A program made the position numbers and the translations under genes. A stretch of DNA of 64,000 bases, taken from NCBI GenBank assembly GCA_023101885.1, contig JALPQD010000102.1, positions 4,896,971 through 4,960,970 of the forward strand. Reading direction: 5' to 3'. Of the stretch, positions 37,165 to 49,501 are shown piece by piece. The notes below the pieces were generated by a model. The model worked only from the letters and a program-made list of their open reading frames with translations. It searched no databases and was not told where the DNA came from. Every line of letters begins with the position of its first letter. The first letter of the stretch is position 1. Source of the stretch: Typhlomys cinereus (lineage: Eukaryota > Chordata > Mammalia > Rodentia > Platacanthomyidae).

Positions 37165-37311
37165 CTTATAGAGAGCATCTACTTTCAGCGTAAATCCATC
37201 CACACCCGGCATGCTGCTAACCACATGTAAGTCAGGCAACTCAGAAGCAAAGTGGGCCTCAAAAGGCACATCATGAAAGTACTTATCAGTGACCTCTGGC
37301 TGGCTACGATC
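37165..37311 (-). CDS. FRAS1: FRAS1 coding exon (residues 507-555)
   Basis: A 147-nt exon of 49 whole codons, phase 0 on both sides, so skipping it would keep the frame. The acceptor is 'aaactgcag' and the donor AAG/GTGAGT. It encodes an extracellular segment beginning DRSQPEVTDKYFHDVPFEAH and ending VDALYK, which joins directly to VEAGHQ of the last exon. Confidence 0.97.
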
Positions 37312-38917
37312 CTGCAGTTTCAGAAAAAAGAAAAACAAGATTTGAATGACGGAAGCATTGAATTGGCAGACGCAGTACTGGAAAGAAAAACACACACGTC
37401 CCTGCTGCTGTGGGTTGAGAGAGGAGAGTATGTGTTAAGGGAGGCTTCTCACCATGTCAGTGGGGCCCTTGGCACACACTGTCTTCTCAAAGGGAGGTTT
37501 CTGTGATCTCAAACACAGAGTGGATGTACCAAGGCACATCTCCAGTGTGGCTATGTACCACATGCAGTTGTTGAGGATAGCTGCAGATGCAACTCAATAT
37601 AAAATTGTGAACTTACTTAAAACATGAGATTTATTGTATGGCTGGTTTTTGTAATTTGACCACACTGTTCTAGAGCACTCAATTTGTAGATGATAACATT
37701 GTTTACAATGTCAAAATATTGGATATATGCCGGGTAGACCAGTAATTCTTAAACTACTTGATCTCAGGACCTTTTACAGCCCAAAATTAAGCCCCTCAAA
37801 GCCCTTTTATTTATATAATTTCTTCCTATCAATATTTGCTGCGTGAAAAAAAATTGAGCCCAAAAATTAAAATACTTGTGCATTGATTAACTTTAAAACT
37901 GCAGTGAGGGCTTAGGAGATGGCTGAATGGGGTAAGTGCTTGCTGTAAGCATAAAGGCCTGAGTTTGGATTCCTAGAGTGTATATGAATAAGCTAGGTAT
38001 AGTGTACAGGTCTGTAACCCCAGAAATGAGGATAAGTGGGAAGAAGCAGATGGATCCTGGTAATCATTGGAAAGCCAGTCATTAAAAAAATTGTGTTCTC
38101 CAGGTTCAGTGACAGATCTTGTCTCAAAAAAATAAGGCAAGAAGACATCCATCATCAACCTCTGGCCTCCATCATGTCTGCATGTGTGAGTATACCTGCA
38201 CATACATGTGTACACATACATACACCACACCACTCTCCACATATACAAGATATTACAGTGCAGAAATAATTGTGTATTAATATAAGTACATGATTTTTTG
38301 GGAAAATACCCATTTTTCATCTCTTTCCCACAAACACAGTTTTGTGAGATTCTCCCAACTGCTTCTGCATTCAGTGAGTTTTGACACAATATTTTAACTG
38401 AATGATATAAAAACTATCTAGCTTCACACTGCTATCAGTTAGAAAAGGAAAGAATGCATTTATAGCTTTTTTTTAGATAACTGAGGGACAATCTTTTGAA
38501 GTTCTAAGTGAAAACTTGGTAAGTGATATTTTCTTAATGGTTGGGTATACCACCATTTGTGAGATGTGAAATCACATCAATAGATTCTCTGCTTCCCATA
38601 CCGATGAGGCTGTGACCATGAGGAAACAGGCACCATGAGTGCATTTGGAGAGCAATTTTGAATGTGTGGCCTCCCAGAAGGCTTGTTAGAGCCACTAAGG
38701 GTCTGGGACCAGATGTAACAACTATAGCCTCCTCTGCCTGGAACATCAACGATAGGATGTACTACAATCAGTTCATTTGGAAATGCATATAGTATTTAGC
38801 CAACCTGAGTGAAAGAACAATAAAAACATATACAGAAAAAAAGCTTTTGTCAGATTTCACATTTGGGAAAACGTCCCACTGTCTGCTCTTCAACATGAAG
38901 ATTAACAGCAAACGTAC
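37312..38917 (-). other. FRAS1: FRAS1 intron
   Basis: Phase-0 intron. It contains a B3-like SINE at 37905-38230. The remainder shows nothing recognisable. Confidence 0.9.
37905..38230 (+). mobile_element. B3-type SINE
   Basis: The head 'gggcttaggagatggctgaatggggtaagtgcttgctgtaagcat', then 'gagtttggattcctag', 'aggttcagtgacagatcttgtctcaaaaaaataaggc' and 'catccatcatcaacctctggcctccat' with a CA-rich tail, gives the complete B3 order. Confidence 0.75.
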
Positions 38918-39123
38918 CAGCAGCAGGAATCTGTGCTTCAAGTGTTTATTTGGCTGAATGCATCCATACTGGGGACCTTCATTGTAGATTGTTCCTGTAG
39001 GATCGAAGAACGGCACGTAGCCATCCTTGCCAGTACAAAGATAGACCTTCTCCAGCTGGAGTTTGTAAGCAGAATTAAGGTTTTGTTCCGGATTCCAAAG
39101 GACTCGGCCATAAAGAATTTGAC
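38918..39123 (-). CDS. FRAS1: FRAS1 coding exon (residues 438-506)
   Basis: A 206-nt exon. The acceptor is 'tcattccag', with 2 nt completing a Gly codon split with the previous exon. The donor is CTG/GTACGT at a whole codon. It encodes QILYGRVLWNPEQNLNSAY and continues through KVYLCTGKDGYVPFFDPTG to KHRFLLL. Three other frames are open across part of this region but break the continuity with neighbouring exons. Confidence 0.97.
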
Positions 39124-40774
39124 CTGGAATGATCGAAGATGAAAGAAGTCAACTAAGTTGGACTTCAAGGTTAAAGAAAAAGATACTAAGAGTAGAAAGT
39201 CCTTGGAGACAACAGAACTTTTCTATGAAAAGTTGATTCCATGTTTCTCTTATAACCTCTCCATGTATTGCTTCTTTAATTCATTGATTATTTCTTGAGC
39301 AATTTAAAAAATGCCAAGCACTCAGCTGTGCAGAGGACAGAGTTGAGCAAGATGTTGAGGGAAGACAGAAATAAGAGAAAAGGGATTCAGAACGTTTATC
39401 AAATTCACTATTTGCTATATGCTAAGTTCTTCTTGCATAGGAAAAATTCACACAGGAATCACCATGTTGCAGACAGAGAAACTGAGACCTGGGATGGCCA
39501 AGCTGATGAAAGTCACTCAGCTAGCAAGTAGCAAATGTGTGGTTCACAGTGAAGGAACTTTGGCTCTACAACCCACTTACGAGTTCACCCAAAACGATAT
39601 CATTCCAATACAATAGGAGACAGTGCATCATTTTAAATGCATGCAAAGATATGTATGGGAATCTACCTGGGGTTGGTATGGAAGAATTTAAAGAGAGACG
39701 GTGTTTGAGCAGTATACCTGTTAGATACAGGTGTCGACAAATAAAAGCTAAACTTTAGAGACACATCTGTAAAGAACTGGTGGTTGAAGTAAAGTTTGAA
39801 CAAGTCTGAGGAAAATTATGTATGTAATTGATGTAGGAAGACCCCAGCCCATTCCCTGGGCAAGAGGATAAGATGAAAAGGACTGGGTCAGTTGTTTGGC
39901 ATATATTTGGCATAATTAGGCAGACTCAAAGATTGGCAAATGAGTTTATCAGCAATTCCTGTGGAACTGGAATTCCTGTCGTAGTTTCCTGGGCTCCTGA
40001 TATTTGTATAAATTCCCTGCAAAGCTGGACTATGAATTGTTATCAAAATTTGAAGCTGGAATAAAACTCCTTTGCTCCCCTAAATTGTTTTGTCATGTAT
40101 TCGTCAGTGACATCAAGACTAACAGCAATAAGCAGCACCCTGAAACATGAGTAGGTGTTTGTCAGAGTGTTTGGGGTTGGGCAGGGGAGGCAGGACAGAA
40201 CCCGTATACAAAATACCTGAAGCTGGCTGGGGAAGTCCTATGTGGGCACTGGTGCCTTCAGTGCCTGCTACATTTCTAAGTTCTTTACCTCTATTATCTT
40301 ATTTACTACTTCCAAGAGCTCCAAATAGGCTCAGTTATTATTTCCATCTTAACTAGTTTATGCCAAGGGTCCACAGTGATGGTGGTCCATCTGTGGTCCA
40401 TAGTAGAGGAAGGGTATTTCATTTTCTTCAGGGAATTGAGAGACAAAGCAACTTTCTCCAAGTTAAACAGCATGTTAGAATTAGGTTGACCGTGTTAGTC
40501 TTTTTTTCTTTTTCACTAATCAGACCAGGGCTTGTACAAGGTGCACACTGCCAGTTACTAGAGTCCTGAGAACAGTATGTATTTCATAACATGAGGGAAG
40601 AACATGAATCTCACTGTACTTTGGCAGCCCTGGAATCAAAGCCTGGGGCATCTTCAGTGGGGAGCTGGTTAAGATCTCATGAGCAGAGTTGCTCATCCAG
40701 ACCACGGACGGACTCCCCCCAAAGATTCTCTATCCAGATAGAGCCTCTTGCTGCTGCTGTAAAAAGCAACTCAC
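39124..40774 (-). other. FRAS1: FRAS1 intron with MIR core
   Basis: Phase-1 intron. A MIR-like core sits at about 39455-39560 ('acagagaaactgagacctgggatggccaag...cactcagctagcaagtagcaa'). Another faint MIR/L2 trace lies at 40270-40350. Confidence 0.85.
39455..39560 (+). mobile_element. MIR element core
   Basis: 'gttgcagacagagaaactgagacc', 'gtcactcagctagcaagtagcaaatgtgtggttcac' follow the ancient MIR consensus (cagatgaggaaactgaggc...cacacagctagtaagtggcag). Confidence 0.65.
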
Positions 40775-40941
40775 CTTTGGAAAAGGCTCCTTTATAATCC
40801 ATTTCTGCCAACGACATATCAGACGTATTGGGATCCATCAGGAATACCTTCTCATTATTGCAAAGCTGAAACTCAGTATTAAGTGAATACACGACAGGCA
40901 CAGGGCGGTTGGTCTGCTGGAACGCAATGGGTATCAGGAAC
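40775..40941 (-). CDS. FRAS1: FRAS1 coding exon (residues 382-438)
   Basis: A 167-nt exon. The acceptor is 'atatttag', and G completes an Arg codon begun in the upstream exon. The donor is AAAG/GTGAGT, leaving one base of a Gly codon. It encodes FLIPIAFQQTNRPVPVVYS, then FQLCNNEKVFLMDPNTSDMS and YKGAFSK. The frame continues 'SK-G-QILYG' into the next exon. Confidence 0.97.
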
Positions 40942-41149
40942 CTAAATATGGGAGAAGTGAGAGCTGCTTGAGAAGAGGGTGAATGTCATGCCTGTCATCT
41001 GTCTCGGCCTTCCTGCCTGTCTTCTCTGTGCACAGAGTGTACAGAGGGATACTGTGTGTGGGGAAATGGTCTTATTTGATCTTTCCTGTTCTTTCATTAA
41101 TTTTTTTAGCATGGTTGCACACTGCTGAGGATAAGATTATAAGGTGTGC

Positions 41150-41240
41150 CATCTTACCTGGTTTATGTGCTGCAGACTCAAACCAGGGCCTTGGGCACAC
41201 TAGGCTAGCTGTACTCTACCAACTACACTACAACCACAGC
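41150..41240 (-). mobile_element. ID-like fragment
   Basis: On the plus strand, 'ctgcagactcaaaccagggccttgggcacactaggctagctgtactctaccaactacactacaaccacagcct' is the reverse of an ID/tRNA-Ala-like element (gctgtggttgtagtgtagttggtagag...). Confidence 0.6.
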
Positions 41241-41337
41241 CTGCATCTAACCTCTTCTGAATAATAGGGATAATTTAGTTTTGGGAAATCTTTGGTACCC
41301 ATTGCTTGTCTTCCCCTTTAATTCTGAGGTCTTCAAA

Positions 41338-41338
<1 letters not shown>

Positions 41339-41389
<51 letters not shown>

Positions 41390-41400
41390 TGTGTGGTGTG
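41339..41400. repeat. (GT)n microsatellite
   Basis: About 60 bp of GT/TG repeats with two short interruptions, at the tail of the reversed B3-like unit at 41400-41820. Confidence 0.95.
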
Positions 41401-41820
41401 TGCGTGCATACGTATTTGGGTAACAAGCTAGTGCATGAATGTGTAGACCCTAGAGGTTGATGCCAGTTGTTTTCTTTAATTGCTTTTTACTTAAAATTTT
41501 TTGAGAGACTTACTTGATAGGAGCTTATTTAGAGTTGGAGACCTACTTCCCAAGGAGCCATAGTTCAGCCTGAGCTGAAGGTGTGACAGCATTAGGGCAG
41601 AAGAGATTGCTTAGGGTCAGAGAGGCAGGGAGAGAGCCACCATGGCTGCCTGGAGGAGGAAGGGGAGAGTTTGGAGAGCAGAAGAGAGCCGGAGGAAAGA
41701 GCTCTGAGAGAGGGAGAAGAAAGTCTCATTTTATTTTTGAGGTGAACCCGAAGCTCACAGAGCAAGTAGACTGACTGGTCAGTGGGAAGTGCTTTACCCA
41801 TGAGCCATCTCACTAGTCCT
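41400..41820 (-). mobile_element. Composite B3-like SINE
   Basis: The ends fit a reversed B3 ('gtgtagaccctagaggttgatgccagttg' and 'gaagtgctttacccatgagccatctcactagtcc'). The middle (about 41510-41735, purine-rich, 'gagggagaagaaag') does not belong to B3 and may be a later insertion. Confidence 0.45.
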
Positions 41821-42299
41821 TACAACGGCTTTCTGGTTGCTAAAGTGCTCTCTGTTATGGCGCCATCGCTCTCATTCTTCCCAGATTGACATCTTGACAC
41901 ACAGTCTCCTTTGACTGGTGAATACTAACTTATTCTGCCACACTTCTCAGGAGATAATCTTGCCTCATCCCTGTCCCCTAAATCCCTGGCTCTCTTCCTT
42001 CTGGCTGAAAAGGGCCTCAGCACCCAGTCCTGGGACACCTCCCACAGCTGCTGTATGCTCATGATGATTTCTCCCAAGATGTCACCTTGCCACATTTAAC
42101 TCTCGAGTGAAGCTTCTCTTCTGACATCCAGAAACACATGCTGTTTGCTGGCTGACTGTTGATAGCTCCACCATCTACTTCAAATGCTGCTACATGTTCT
42201 GCCCCAGCAGAATGACTCTGCCTTAGTACTCCTACCCCCAGGATGCCATAATGTAGGTCCCAACTTGTTTTCCGACAGTTACTATTAGTTCCTTCTAAG

Positions 42300-42306
42300 T
42301 GTGCAT

Positions 42307-42347
<41 letters not shown>

Positions 42348-42600
42348 GTGTCACTGTGTGAGTCTTCTAGGAGGACAATGTAGAAGTGTTGTTCCTTGCT
42401 TTTTCCCCTGCATAGTCGGGCTGGCTGGCCTACGAGCTTCTGGAGATTCCTGGATCTCCGCCTCCCATCTACACGAAGATACAAGATTACAGACACCTAA
42501 GTCACTGCAGCTGGCTTTTATGTGGGATCTGGACATCTGAACTCCAGTCTACACACTTGAGCAGCTAACATTCCACCTGCTGAGCCATCTCCCTAGCTCT
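42300..42600 (-). mobile_element. B3-like SINE with (GT)n tail
   Basis: A (GT)n run (42309-42345) is followed by degenerate body sequence, 'tttatgtgggatctggacatctgaactcc', and the reversed head 'ctgctgagccatctccctagctct'. Confidence 0.6.
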
Positions 42601-43084
42601 CTAATCTGTTTAATATGATTCAGTCAGTGGGCTATCTCTAGTTTAAAACCCCTCAAAGTTTTGCTTAGTCCTTTCAATGGTTTCCCATAACTTCTAAGAT
42701 AAAGAACAACATTTTTGACATGACTTATTAAGTCCTGGCCTCTGCCTGGTTCTCTAGCCTCATCTCTTTACTCCTCATTTTTCTTTTCTGGGTTTCAGCC
42801 ACACTAGCCTTCTTTGAGTCCCACTTCATGATCTCTGTGAGCTTAGGACGCATTTCTTCAGCAAACAATTATGAAGTATTTATTATATAACACACATTAT
42901 TCTACTGCAAATTCATCTTTGGACAAAAAAAGATACAAACCCCAGGGACGGTATATTTAAATAACATAGCAAACAAAGCAAGCTTTCTTTTCTTAAAAGA
43001 TAGCATGTTAGAAAGGATGATAAAGATATGATAAAGAGAAAAACAGAAGAGAAAGGGAAAGCTAAAAGGAGGCCCAGCTGAAAA

Positions 43085-43740
43085 TCCTAAATAATGCTGT
43101 CATGGATATAAATTGGTACAGTCATAATGGAAACCAGCAGGAAGGTTTTTTAAGAAAAAAGTGAAAAAAGAAAACGGCCCTATGATCAACATGTTTGCCA
43201 CTGGGTATGTATCCACAGGAGATGAAATCAGCCCTCACAGAGATGGCTGTATCGCTATGTTTGATGTATTATTCACCTTAACCAACATACAGAAATAACT
43301 AAGTATCCATCAACATTTGAATGGACGAATGGATAAAAGTGTGGTATATAGTATAAAGACAATCAAAAACTAGCTGGTCCTAAAAAAGGAACCCCTACAA
43401 TCTGTGACCACACAGATGCTCCTGGAGTTCATTATACTATGTGAAATAGGCCAGGTACAGAAGGAAATCATTGCATGTTCTCATGTGTAGAATCTAAAAG
43501 AAGTCAAACAGTAGAAACAAAGAAGACAGTGGGTGGACAATGAGGGAGGACTGGGACATGGTGAGACGCTGGCCAGGGGCTGCAAAGTTATAGTTATATA
43601 ATATGGGAAGGAGGTCTTTCCACAAAAATGCAACCATTAGGATAAAGGCATGCTTGTTTACCTTACTGCACTAATTATCATACATAAAAATGCAAAAGTG
43701 ACACACCATACATCTTAAATAATTGCAAAAAATAAAGAAA
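43085..43740 (+). mobile_element. Old L1: ORF2 end and 3' UTR
   Basis: It contains 'atggaaaccagcaggaagg', 'taaccaacatacagaaataactaagtatccatcaac', 'ggtatatagtataaagac' and 'gtgaaataggccaggtacagaagg...catgttctcatgtgtag'. These are the well-known last ORF2 codons and 3' end of mammalian L1, with frameshifts and many substitutions. Confidence 0.75.
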
Positions 43741-43814
43741 AGATGAAAGGAATTTAGTTTTCAAACCTACTACGGTGGACGACACACAACATTGAATCAA
43801 CAGTAAAATTTCAT

Positions 43815-44005
43815 GTACAAAAGCCAGCAGAAAGCTGGAAAACCTCAAGTTCATGATAGGTTGGGAGAGAGATCAAGGATGATTCCTCATATCATCCTTG
43901 AGTCTCCAAGGCACATATATTCAAATGCACTTGTGTATATACACATGTACACACACACACACATGCATGCACACGCACATGCACACACCCCATACATGTG
44001 TACAT
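43815..44005 (+). mobile_element. B3-type SINE, 3' half
   Basis: 'aagccagcagaaagctggaaaacctcaag', 'cctcatatcatccttgagtctccaaggcacatat' and a long CA/CG-rich tail match the B3 tail half. The head is missing. Confidence 0.5.
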
Positions 44006-44164
44006 AAAAGAAAAAAGCTATTGGAAGGAAAATCATAAAGCATAAAGTAGAGTCATAATCCAAACTAGGTATTATAAGTTCATTCAAATATCAGGCTAAA
44101 GGTCACCTGGCTGGGGAAGGAAAAGAGAATATTACTAGACAGAAACATTGAGTACATTGAGATC

Positions 44165-44310
44165 ATATCATACAACCATCATGGTGCATATTTATAATCC
44201 TAGCACTTGGGAAGCTAAGGCAGAATTGTGGTTTTAGGTCTAGCCTGGGATAGAGAATTAAGCCAGCATGGGCTATATAGCAAGACTGTCACAAAGGCAA
44301 AGAAAACAAA
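44165..44310 (+). mobile_element. B1/B4-like SINE
   Basis: 'catcatggtgcatatttataatcctagcacttgggaagctaaggcagaattg' and 'tctagcctgggatagagaatta...gggctatatagcaagactgtcac' are diverged B1 blocks in order. Confidence 0.6.
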
Positions 44311-44814
44311 CAGAAAAGCAAGCCTCAAAATACTGGCAGTGTTTTGTTTCTTGACATGGGTGGCAGATGTATGCTTGTTCTATATATCCTCTGAATGTTA
44401 AAACATTTCACAAGGAATAGTTCTTTAGTCCATCCCAGCAGAGCACTTGCCCCTCTTTTTGTCTATTTCCCTGGTTCCATCCCCCCTTGCAAGTGGCCTA
44501 CTGATGCTCTCCAGCCAGCTCCAGTGTTACTGCTGTAGTCAATCATTGTGGTTTCAGCATCCACAGGCAAACCATCCACACCTTTACCTCTCTACCCCTT
44601 GACTTCCTTACCTCCAAAAAGCTTGTTCTCCCCAAAGCTGCAGCCATCTCTTCTTCACAGTCTGCTCTGCACAGCACCCCACACTCCTACGTTCAAGCAC
44701 CTCACTCTACTGCCTCCCAGCTTTCCAGTACTCTCCTCTATTAGATCCCCATAATCCTTCATCCATGGCAGGCCCTCCCTGACCACTCTTCCAGGGATAT
44801 AAAGAGCCTATAAC

Positions 44815-45330
44815 TATTTCACACCTGTGGTGGGAATATTCATACAATTGCCTCTTTAAAACACTTGGGAATACAGTCTGTCAATTTCTTATGTTAAACA
44901 TTCCTCTACCATAAGATCCAGCCATTTTACTCCTAGGTATTTACACAAGCAAAGAGGAAGCATGTGTCCGAGAAAGACTTGTACATGCACCTTCGCAGCA
45001 ACTTTATTTAAAATAACTCCCAACACGAAAGAACCCAAAAGTCCCTCAAGCAGTGTATTAATGAACTCCTATATCACACTGTGGAACACTGAGGAAACAC
45101 ACTACTGATACAATAGCATGGATAAATCAAAAGAACTATATTGAGCAAAATGGGCCAGAGGAAGGTTCTAGGAAGATTCTAGAACTTCTCCTGGTGGGGA
45201 AAGGGTGTGGCAAAGGGACTATAAAGAGGTGGAAAGAGTCTTCTGGAGGAAATGAGTATGTTTGTTGCCTTGATTCAGAGGTGTTTTGAAAGTGTATCTG
45301 CGTATCAATATTTATCAAATGTGTACCTGT
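44815..45330 (+). mobile_element. Ancient L1 ORF2 3' fragment
   Basis: 'ggtgggaatattcatacaattgc', 'cataagatccagccattttactcctaggtatttac', 'gcagcaactttatttaaaataactcc' and 'gaacccaaaagtccctcaagc' follow the end of L1 ORF2. It is more diverged than 43085-43740 and broken by stops. Confidence 0.65.
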
Positions 45331-45954
45331 AATATCTGCAGCTTGTTAAATGTCAATCACTTGGCAATTTAAAGGTAATTCAGCGGTCTCAGCCTGCCTG
45401 GCCCACTACACTCTGCTGTGCTCAACTCGTCTCTCTTCCTCTCCTTCCTTCAGACCTCAGGTTCCTCACTTGCAGCTTTTCATCTCCCAGAGAAAATGGG
45501 TTCAGTCAGTCAGAAGTCTGCTTTGCCAGCCTTGGTCGCCCTGATTACTAATTCTTACTTCACCAGAATCCAAAGGTTCCGCTGCCTTCCTCCTTCAGTG
45601 GCTGAACTCCCTGGCTCTTGCTGGAGCTAGTTCTTCCTGTCATGACCAGGAGCTGTCCCTCACCATGTCAAGGGCTTGACTCTGCAAATGATCCCTCTGT
45701 CCCCTGCACTGTTCGATTTTCCCTCTGTAGCATTATTGTTGCTAGCATGCAAACACTCTCTAATATTTTCCATCCTAAAACATAACCATCAAATTTCCCT
45801 TTTCATTTGTCTTCACCTGTCTTTCCAGTTTCTGTCCCATTCTCTGAAGTCCTTCTGGAAAACCTCTTGCTTTTCCTGCTTGCTTAACTCTCTCTTGAGT
45901 TCATTCCAGCACCAGATCCCCTTCAGCCCAGTACTAATAAATCTAATGGCTGCT

Positions 45955-46395
45955 TGTGATAGTTAATCCTGAGTGTCAACCTGACCGCGCCTGGCATTAA
46001 GTAAGATCGGCTGTGAGAACACCTGAAGAGAGTATCCAGATCAATACATTACAATACAAAGACGGGCCCTAGATCTGATTGAAACCTCCCAGTAGCAGAC
46101 CAGATAAAAGGAACCATTTAACAGAAGACTTGGAAGAGAGACTCTCGCTTCTTCGGCTTTTTCGACTCTCCAGGACTAGTCCTTCTGTCTTCAGTCTGAC
46201 CTCAGAGCTGCTCAGCTCTGAGCTTCTAGGATATTGGCAGTGACTTAGCCTGCCTCCAGCTTTAGCCATGTGTCTCTGCCATGAAAGACTGTTTCTCCCC
46301 TGTGGAACTGTAAGCTGAATAAATGTTCCTTTGTTTCTTAAGTTGCTTGACTTTGAATGCCCTCTCAGAGCAACAGATAAAAGTAACTATTTTTC
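45955..46395 (+). mobile_element. LTR-like element (MaLR-type)
   Basis: It starts 'tgtgatagttaatcctgagtgtcaacctgac', has 'ttcggctttttcgactctccagg', 'cctccagctttagccatgtg' and 'gtggaactgtaagctgaataaatgttcctttgtttcttaagttgc'. AATAAA and the 'taagttgc' end are the LTR hallmarks. Confidence 0.5.
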
Positions 46396-47207
46396 AGGCT
46401 TTTAACTTAAAGGGAGCACTTCAAATAGCCCTGTTTTCATGTCACTTGTTTTCAGCATCTTCTCTCAGAAACGTCTGCTACTCACCTCGCTCAACTCTGG
46501 GAATGGCACTACTCAGTAATAAAATCCCTGAGACCAGGTGACTGCTAAACCACTTCTAATTTTGTGGTTTAATCTTCATGTTTAGGTTAGAGCAAAGTAA
46601 TCTGAGTGAATAAAGATTGAGTGAGGGGATGAAAGACATGATGCCATACCAGGCTGAGGTGAGTAAGAGCTGGGGTATCATTGACCCTTGTTAGTCACAG
46701 TTAGTGATATCCACAGTTAGATACAGAACTTGTTTTCTGTGAGTATCTGATCACAGTATCTCTCAGCAGATCAATACGTGGCCATGTCTTATGTGTGTTC
46801 CTGTTTAAAAATTCCTTATTAATATACACTGTTGGTTCATTAACATTGAATTCAATGGTGAACATCACTACAATGCTTGAATAAGCTTATCTCACACTCT
46901 GTAAGGTGCATCCAAGCCTTCCTGTGCTTTCTAATACTAGAGTCATTTAAAGCAGCAAAGTCACCAACAACATGTCCCTACATGTAAAAACATGGTATCA
47001 AATAGACCAGAAAGGATTGCAGTTTGCAATGTGACAGCAGAGTTAAGAAGGCATCATCCCCGGTTGGGATGTGCCTCTTAGGTGGCTTTGTTTTTTCACT
47101 TGACAATGAATGGCTGTGAGTATTAATTTGGGGATTACATTGTAGCAAACAGGAGAATTTTGAAACAATGAAATTGCAAGTAATAGAGATCATCAAGACT
47201 GGCCTAC

Positions 47208-47324
47208 CTTTCTGGGGCATGCGCAGTGCAAGCCAGAGGCTTCTCTCCTGGGTCCACCCATGGCTGGGTGGGTTGCACGGTGCAAGGGATCAGATAGATG
47301 GTGTATTCTCCCGAGTAGTCCTTC
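47208..47324 (-). CDS. FRAS1: FRAS1 coding exon (residues 343-381)
   Basis: A 117-nt exon. The acceptor is 'ccacttccag', with one base completing Arg. The donor is AAAG/GTAGGC, leaving AG of the next Arg codon. It encodes KDYSGEYTIYLIPCTVQPTQ then PWVDPGEKPLACTAHAPE. It is cysteine-containing and proline-rich. Confidence 0.96.
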
Positions 47325-48083
47325 CTGGAAGTGGACAGAGAGACTGTGATCATGGCAACAACTGGTAGGTTACTTATCTACAGAGAGACACAGACAATGC
47401 TAAAGAGAGCTCCGATGGCATTTGTACACAGCAACCAAGAACTTTTTATCTCTGCAGATACCATCTTCAGGTACTCACGTCTGATTATTCTAACCTTCAG
47501 AGGACTACCTCAAGGTGTTAAGAAAATCAACTTTCATTTGCTCAAGTCCTTTTTATGAGGAAAGCTGTGAAAGCAAAGTGTGTAAAAGGCTGAAAAGTTT
47601 AGGTAATGCCTAACCGTGCTAGGTATTTCCCTTAGGTTTCAAACAATGTGGAAATCTTGTTAGTGTTTCTTGTCACTAACATCTTGTTCAACATTCTCAA
47701 ATGCAAGTACTTTCATTTATTAAAATGTGGTCATGTCAGATACTATTCTTGTAGAAGAGATGGCAAGAGCCTTGGAATTAGAAATAGCCTCTCACAGCAG
47801 AATGGAAACACAGCCCTTGGAACCCCTGTTTACTAGCACTCGGCTTCAGTGTCCCTCACAGATTCTGCAGCCTCATCCCTGTATGAAATTGAAGTACATT
47901 GTGGATTTTCACTGGAGACTCCTCAGCTGGACTTTCCCTGCTGTGGCAGGACAATGTTCATGAGTAGCCTTTGTTCCCATCATTTCCCGTGTTGCCCTGA
48001 CAGACCTCATAGAAGGCAGGCAAACATCCAGAAACTTCAGGAAGCTTCTTCAAGGAAATTGGGAGACTGCCATGTATTGGGCC

Positions 48084-48088
<5 letters not shown>

Positions 48089-48117
<29 letters not shown>
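48089..48117. repeat. (TC)n microsatellite
   Basis: Fourteen TC units in a row with no interruption. Confidence 0.93.
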
Positions 48118-48119
<2 letters not shown>

Positions 48120-48264
48120 AACCAATTTCTTCACCTCACTTGTTTACCCAAATGCACCTTGTCCTGAGGTCCCCTGGGAAGCTCCTAATTAATTTCTCTC
48201 TCTCCAGTTTTAACTCCCCTTACTTTGCTTTATACTTCTTTTCCTTGTAGCACTATCTCCTTTG

Positions 48265-48600
48265 ACACATTTTGCTGTGGTTTGAAGATGAAATGTCCCT
48301 CATGGACTTGTGCCTAGCTGCTGGTGCTATTTTAGAAGGTTATAGAATCTTTAGGAAATGGAGCCTCACAGAAGGAAGTGGGCCACTGAAGTGGGCCCCT
48401 GAGGTAGGTAGGTTTCACAGTCAGGCTTCCAGTCTTCTCTCTGCTTCCTGACCATGGATGCAACATGACCAACCACCTCATTCCTGTTGCCATGTTTCTA
48501 CTCTCAAACTGTGAGCCAAAACAAACCCCCCAAAAAGAAGTGTTACTAACACTTGTGCTATATACTTTACTTATTAATTCCTGTTTCATGTCTCTTTAAT
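48265..48600 (+). mobile_element. LTR-like element (MaLR-type)
   Basis: 'tgctgtggtttgaagatgaaatgtccctcatgg', 'gctggtgctattttagaagg', 'ctctgcttcctgaccatggatgcaacatgaccaacc' and 'caaactgtgagccaaaacaaacc' follow the order of MaLR-like LTRs. Confidence 0.5.
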
Positions 48601-49501
48601 GTTCTTTAAAGTCCTTTTTTGTTTTCTGATGTATTTGAAGTGCTTAGAACCTTCTCAGTCACACTGTAAACTTACAAGTACCTGTCCAACTAATGAATAC
48701 AGGGAAAATTATATAGCCTTTCAAGGCTCAGTTGAGTTTTCTCATTCCCAGACACTATTTGCTTCTATTTCCTCACTAATCTTACAAATAGGTCAAAGGC
48801 AGCCTAGTTGAAGGTCTTTAACCCTTCAACTCTTCTCACTTTATTTTCAAAAGAAGTTATTTCCTCCTATTACAATGTGGAGCTCAAACTTCTTTCATCT
48901 CCATCAGAAAAGCCTATGTTAACTACCAGCCTTTCTTGAGCTCTTTTCCCAAACAACTATGGTCTGATGTTCTACCTGTACACTAAGTGTGGGAGAGGAA
49001 CACATCTTGCTATGTATTTGTTGGTGACTGGGTGATACCTGGACTTAGCAACCCAAGATCCTAGATTTTGTACTGGACACAATAACTGAAGCAAAATTCC
49101 TTTGTTACACTAAAACTTCAGCTAGATACATTTCCTGGGTTTCTTTGTAGGTAGGTATGTGACACGATGAAGTTTAACCATGGAGTGTGATGGAAGTGAT
49201 GTGTGCACTGTTTCCTCAGAATAAGGATCACTTTCTGGTTTATACATTAAAAGCTCATCAAGGCTGGGTTTGTTCTGAGTTCATTAGAGCATTATTTCTA
49301 TCTATGCTCGTTATAGAATGGAAATCTAATCTTCATAGAGTCCTGTGTTCTGAGATCTTGAAAGCAAGATAGCTCACACACCTGGCAACCCGAATTCAAT
49401 CCCATGTAGTAAAGAAGAGAACTTTCTCTCTCTGTCTCAAATATCTAAATTAAATTAAACTTTTTAGATCAACCTCCCGAAACTGCCATCACTATATTTA
49501 C

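Larger units (their letters stand above)
40942..47207 (-). other. FRAS1: FRAS1 intron (6.3 kb), repeat-rich
   Basis: Phase-2 intron. It contains an ID-like fragment, three GT-microsatellite/B3-type units, two old L1 pieces, a B1-like piece and an LTR-like element, all listed separately. I see no exon or conserved block besides these. Confidence 0.9.
47325..49501 (-). other. FRAS1: FRAS1 intron
   Basis: Phase-2 intron. It contains a (TC)n run at 48089-48117 and an LTR-like element at 48265-48600. The stretch from 48600 to 49500 shows nothing I recognise. Confidence 0.9.

Noticed and set aside
42059..42496. 145-codon minus-strand frame with a long Thr-His run
   Set aside because: The run is the translated (GT)n microsatellite of a SINE tail.
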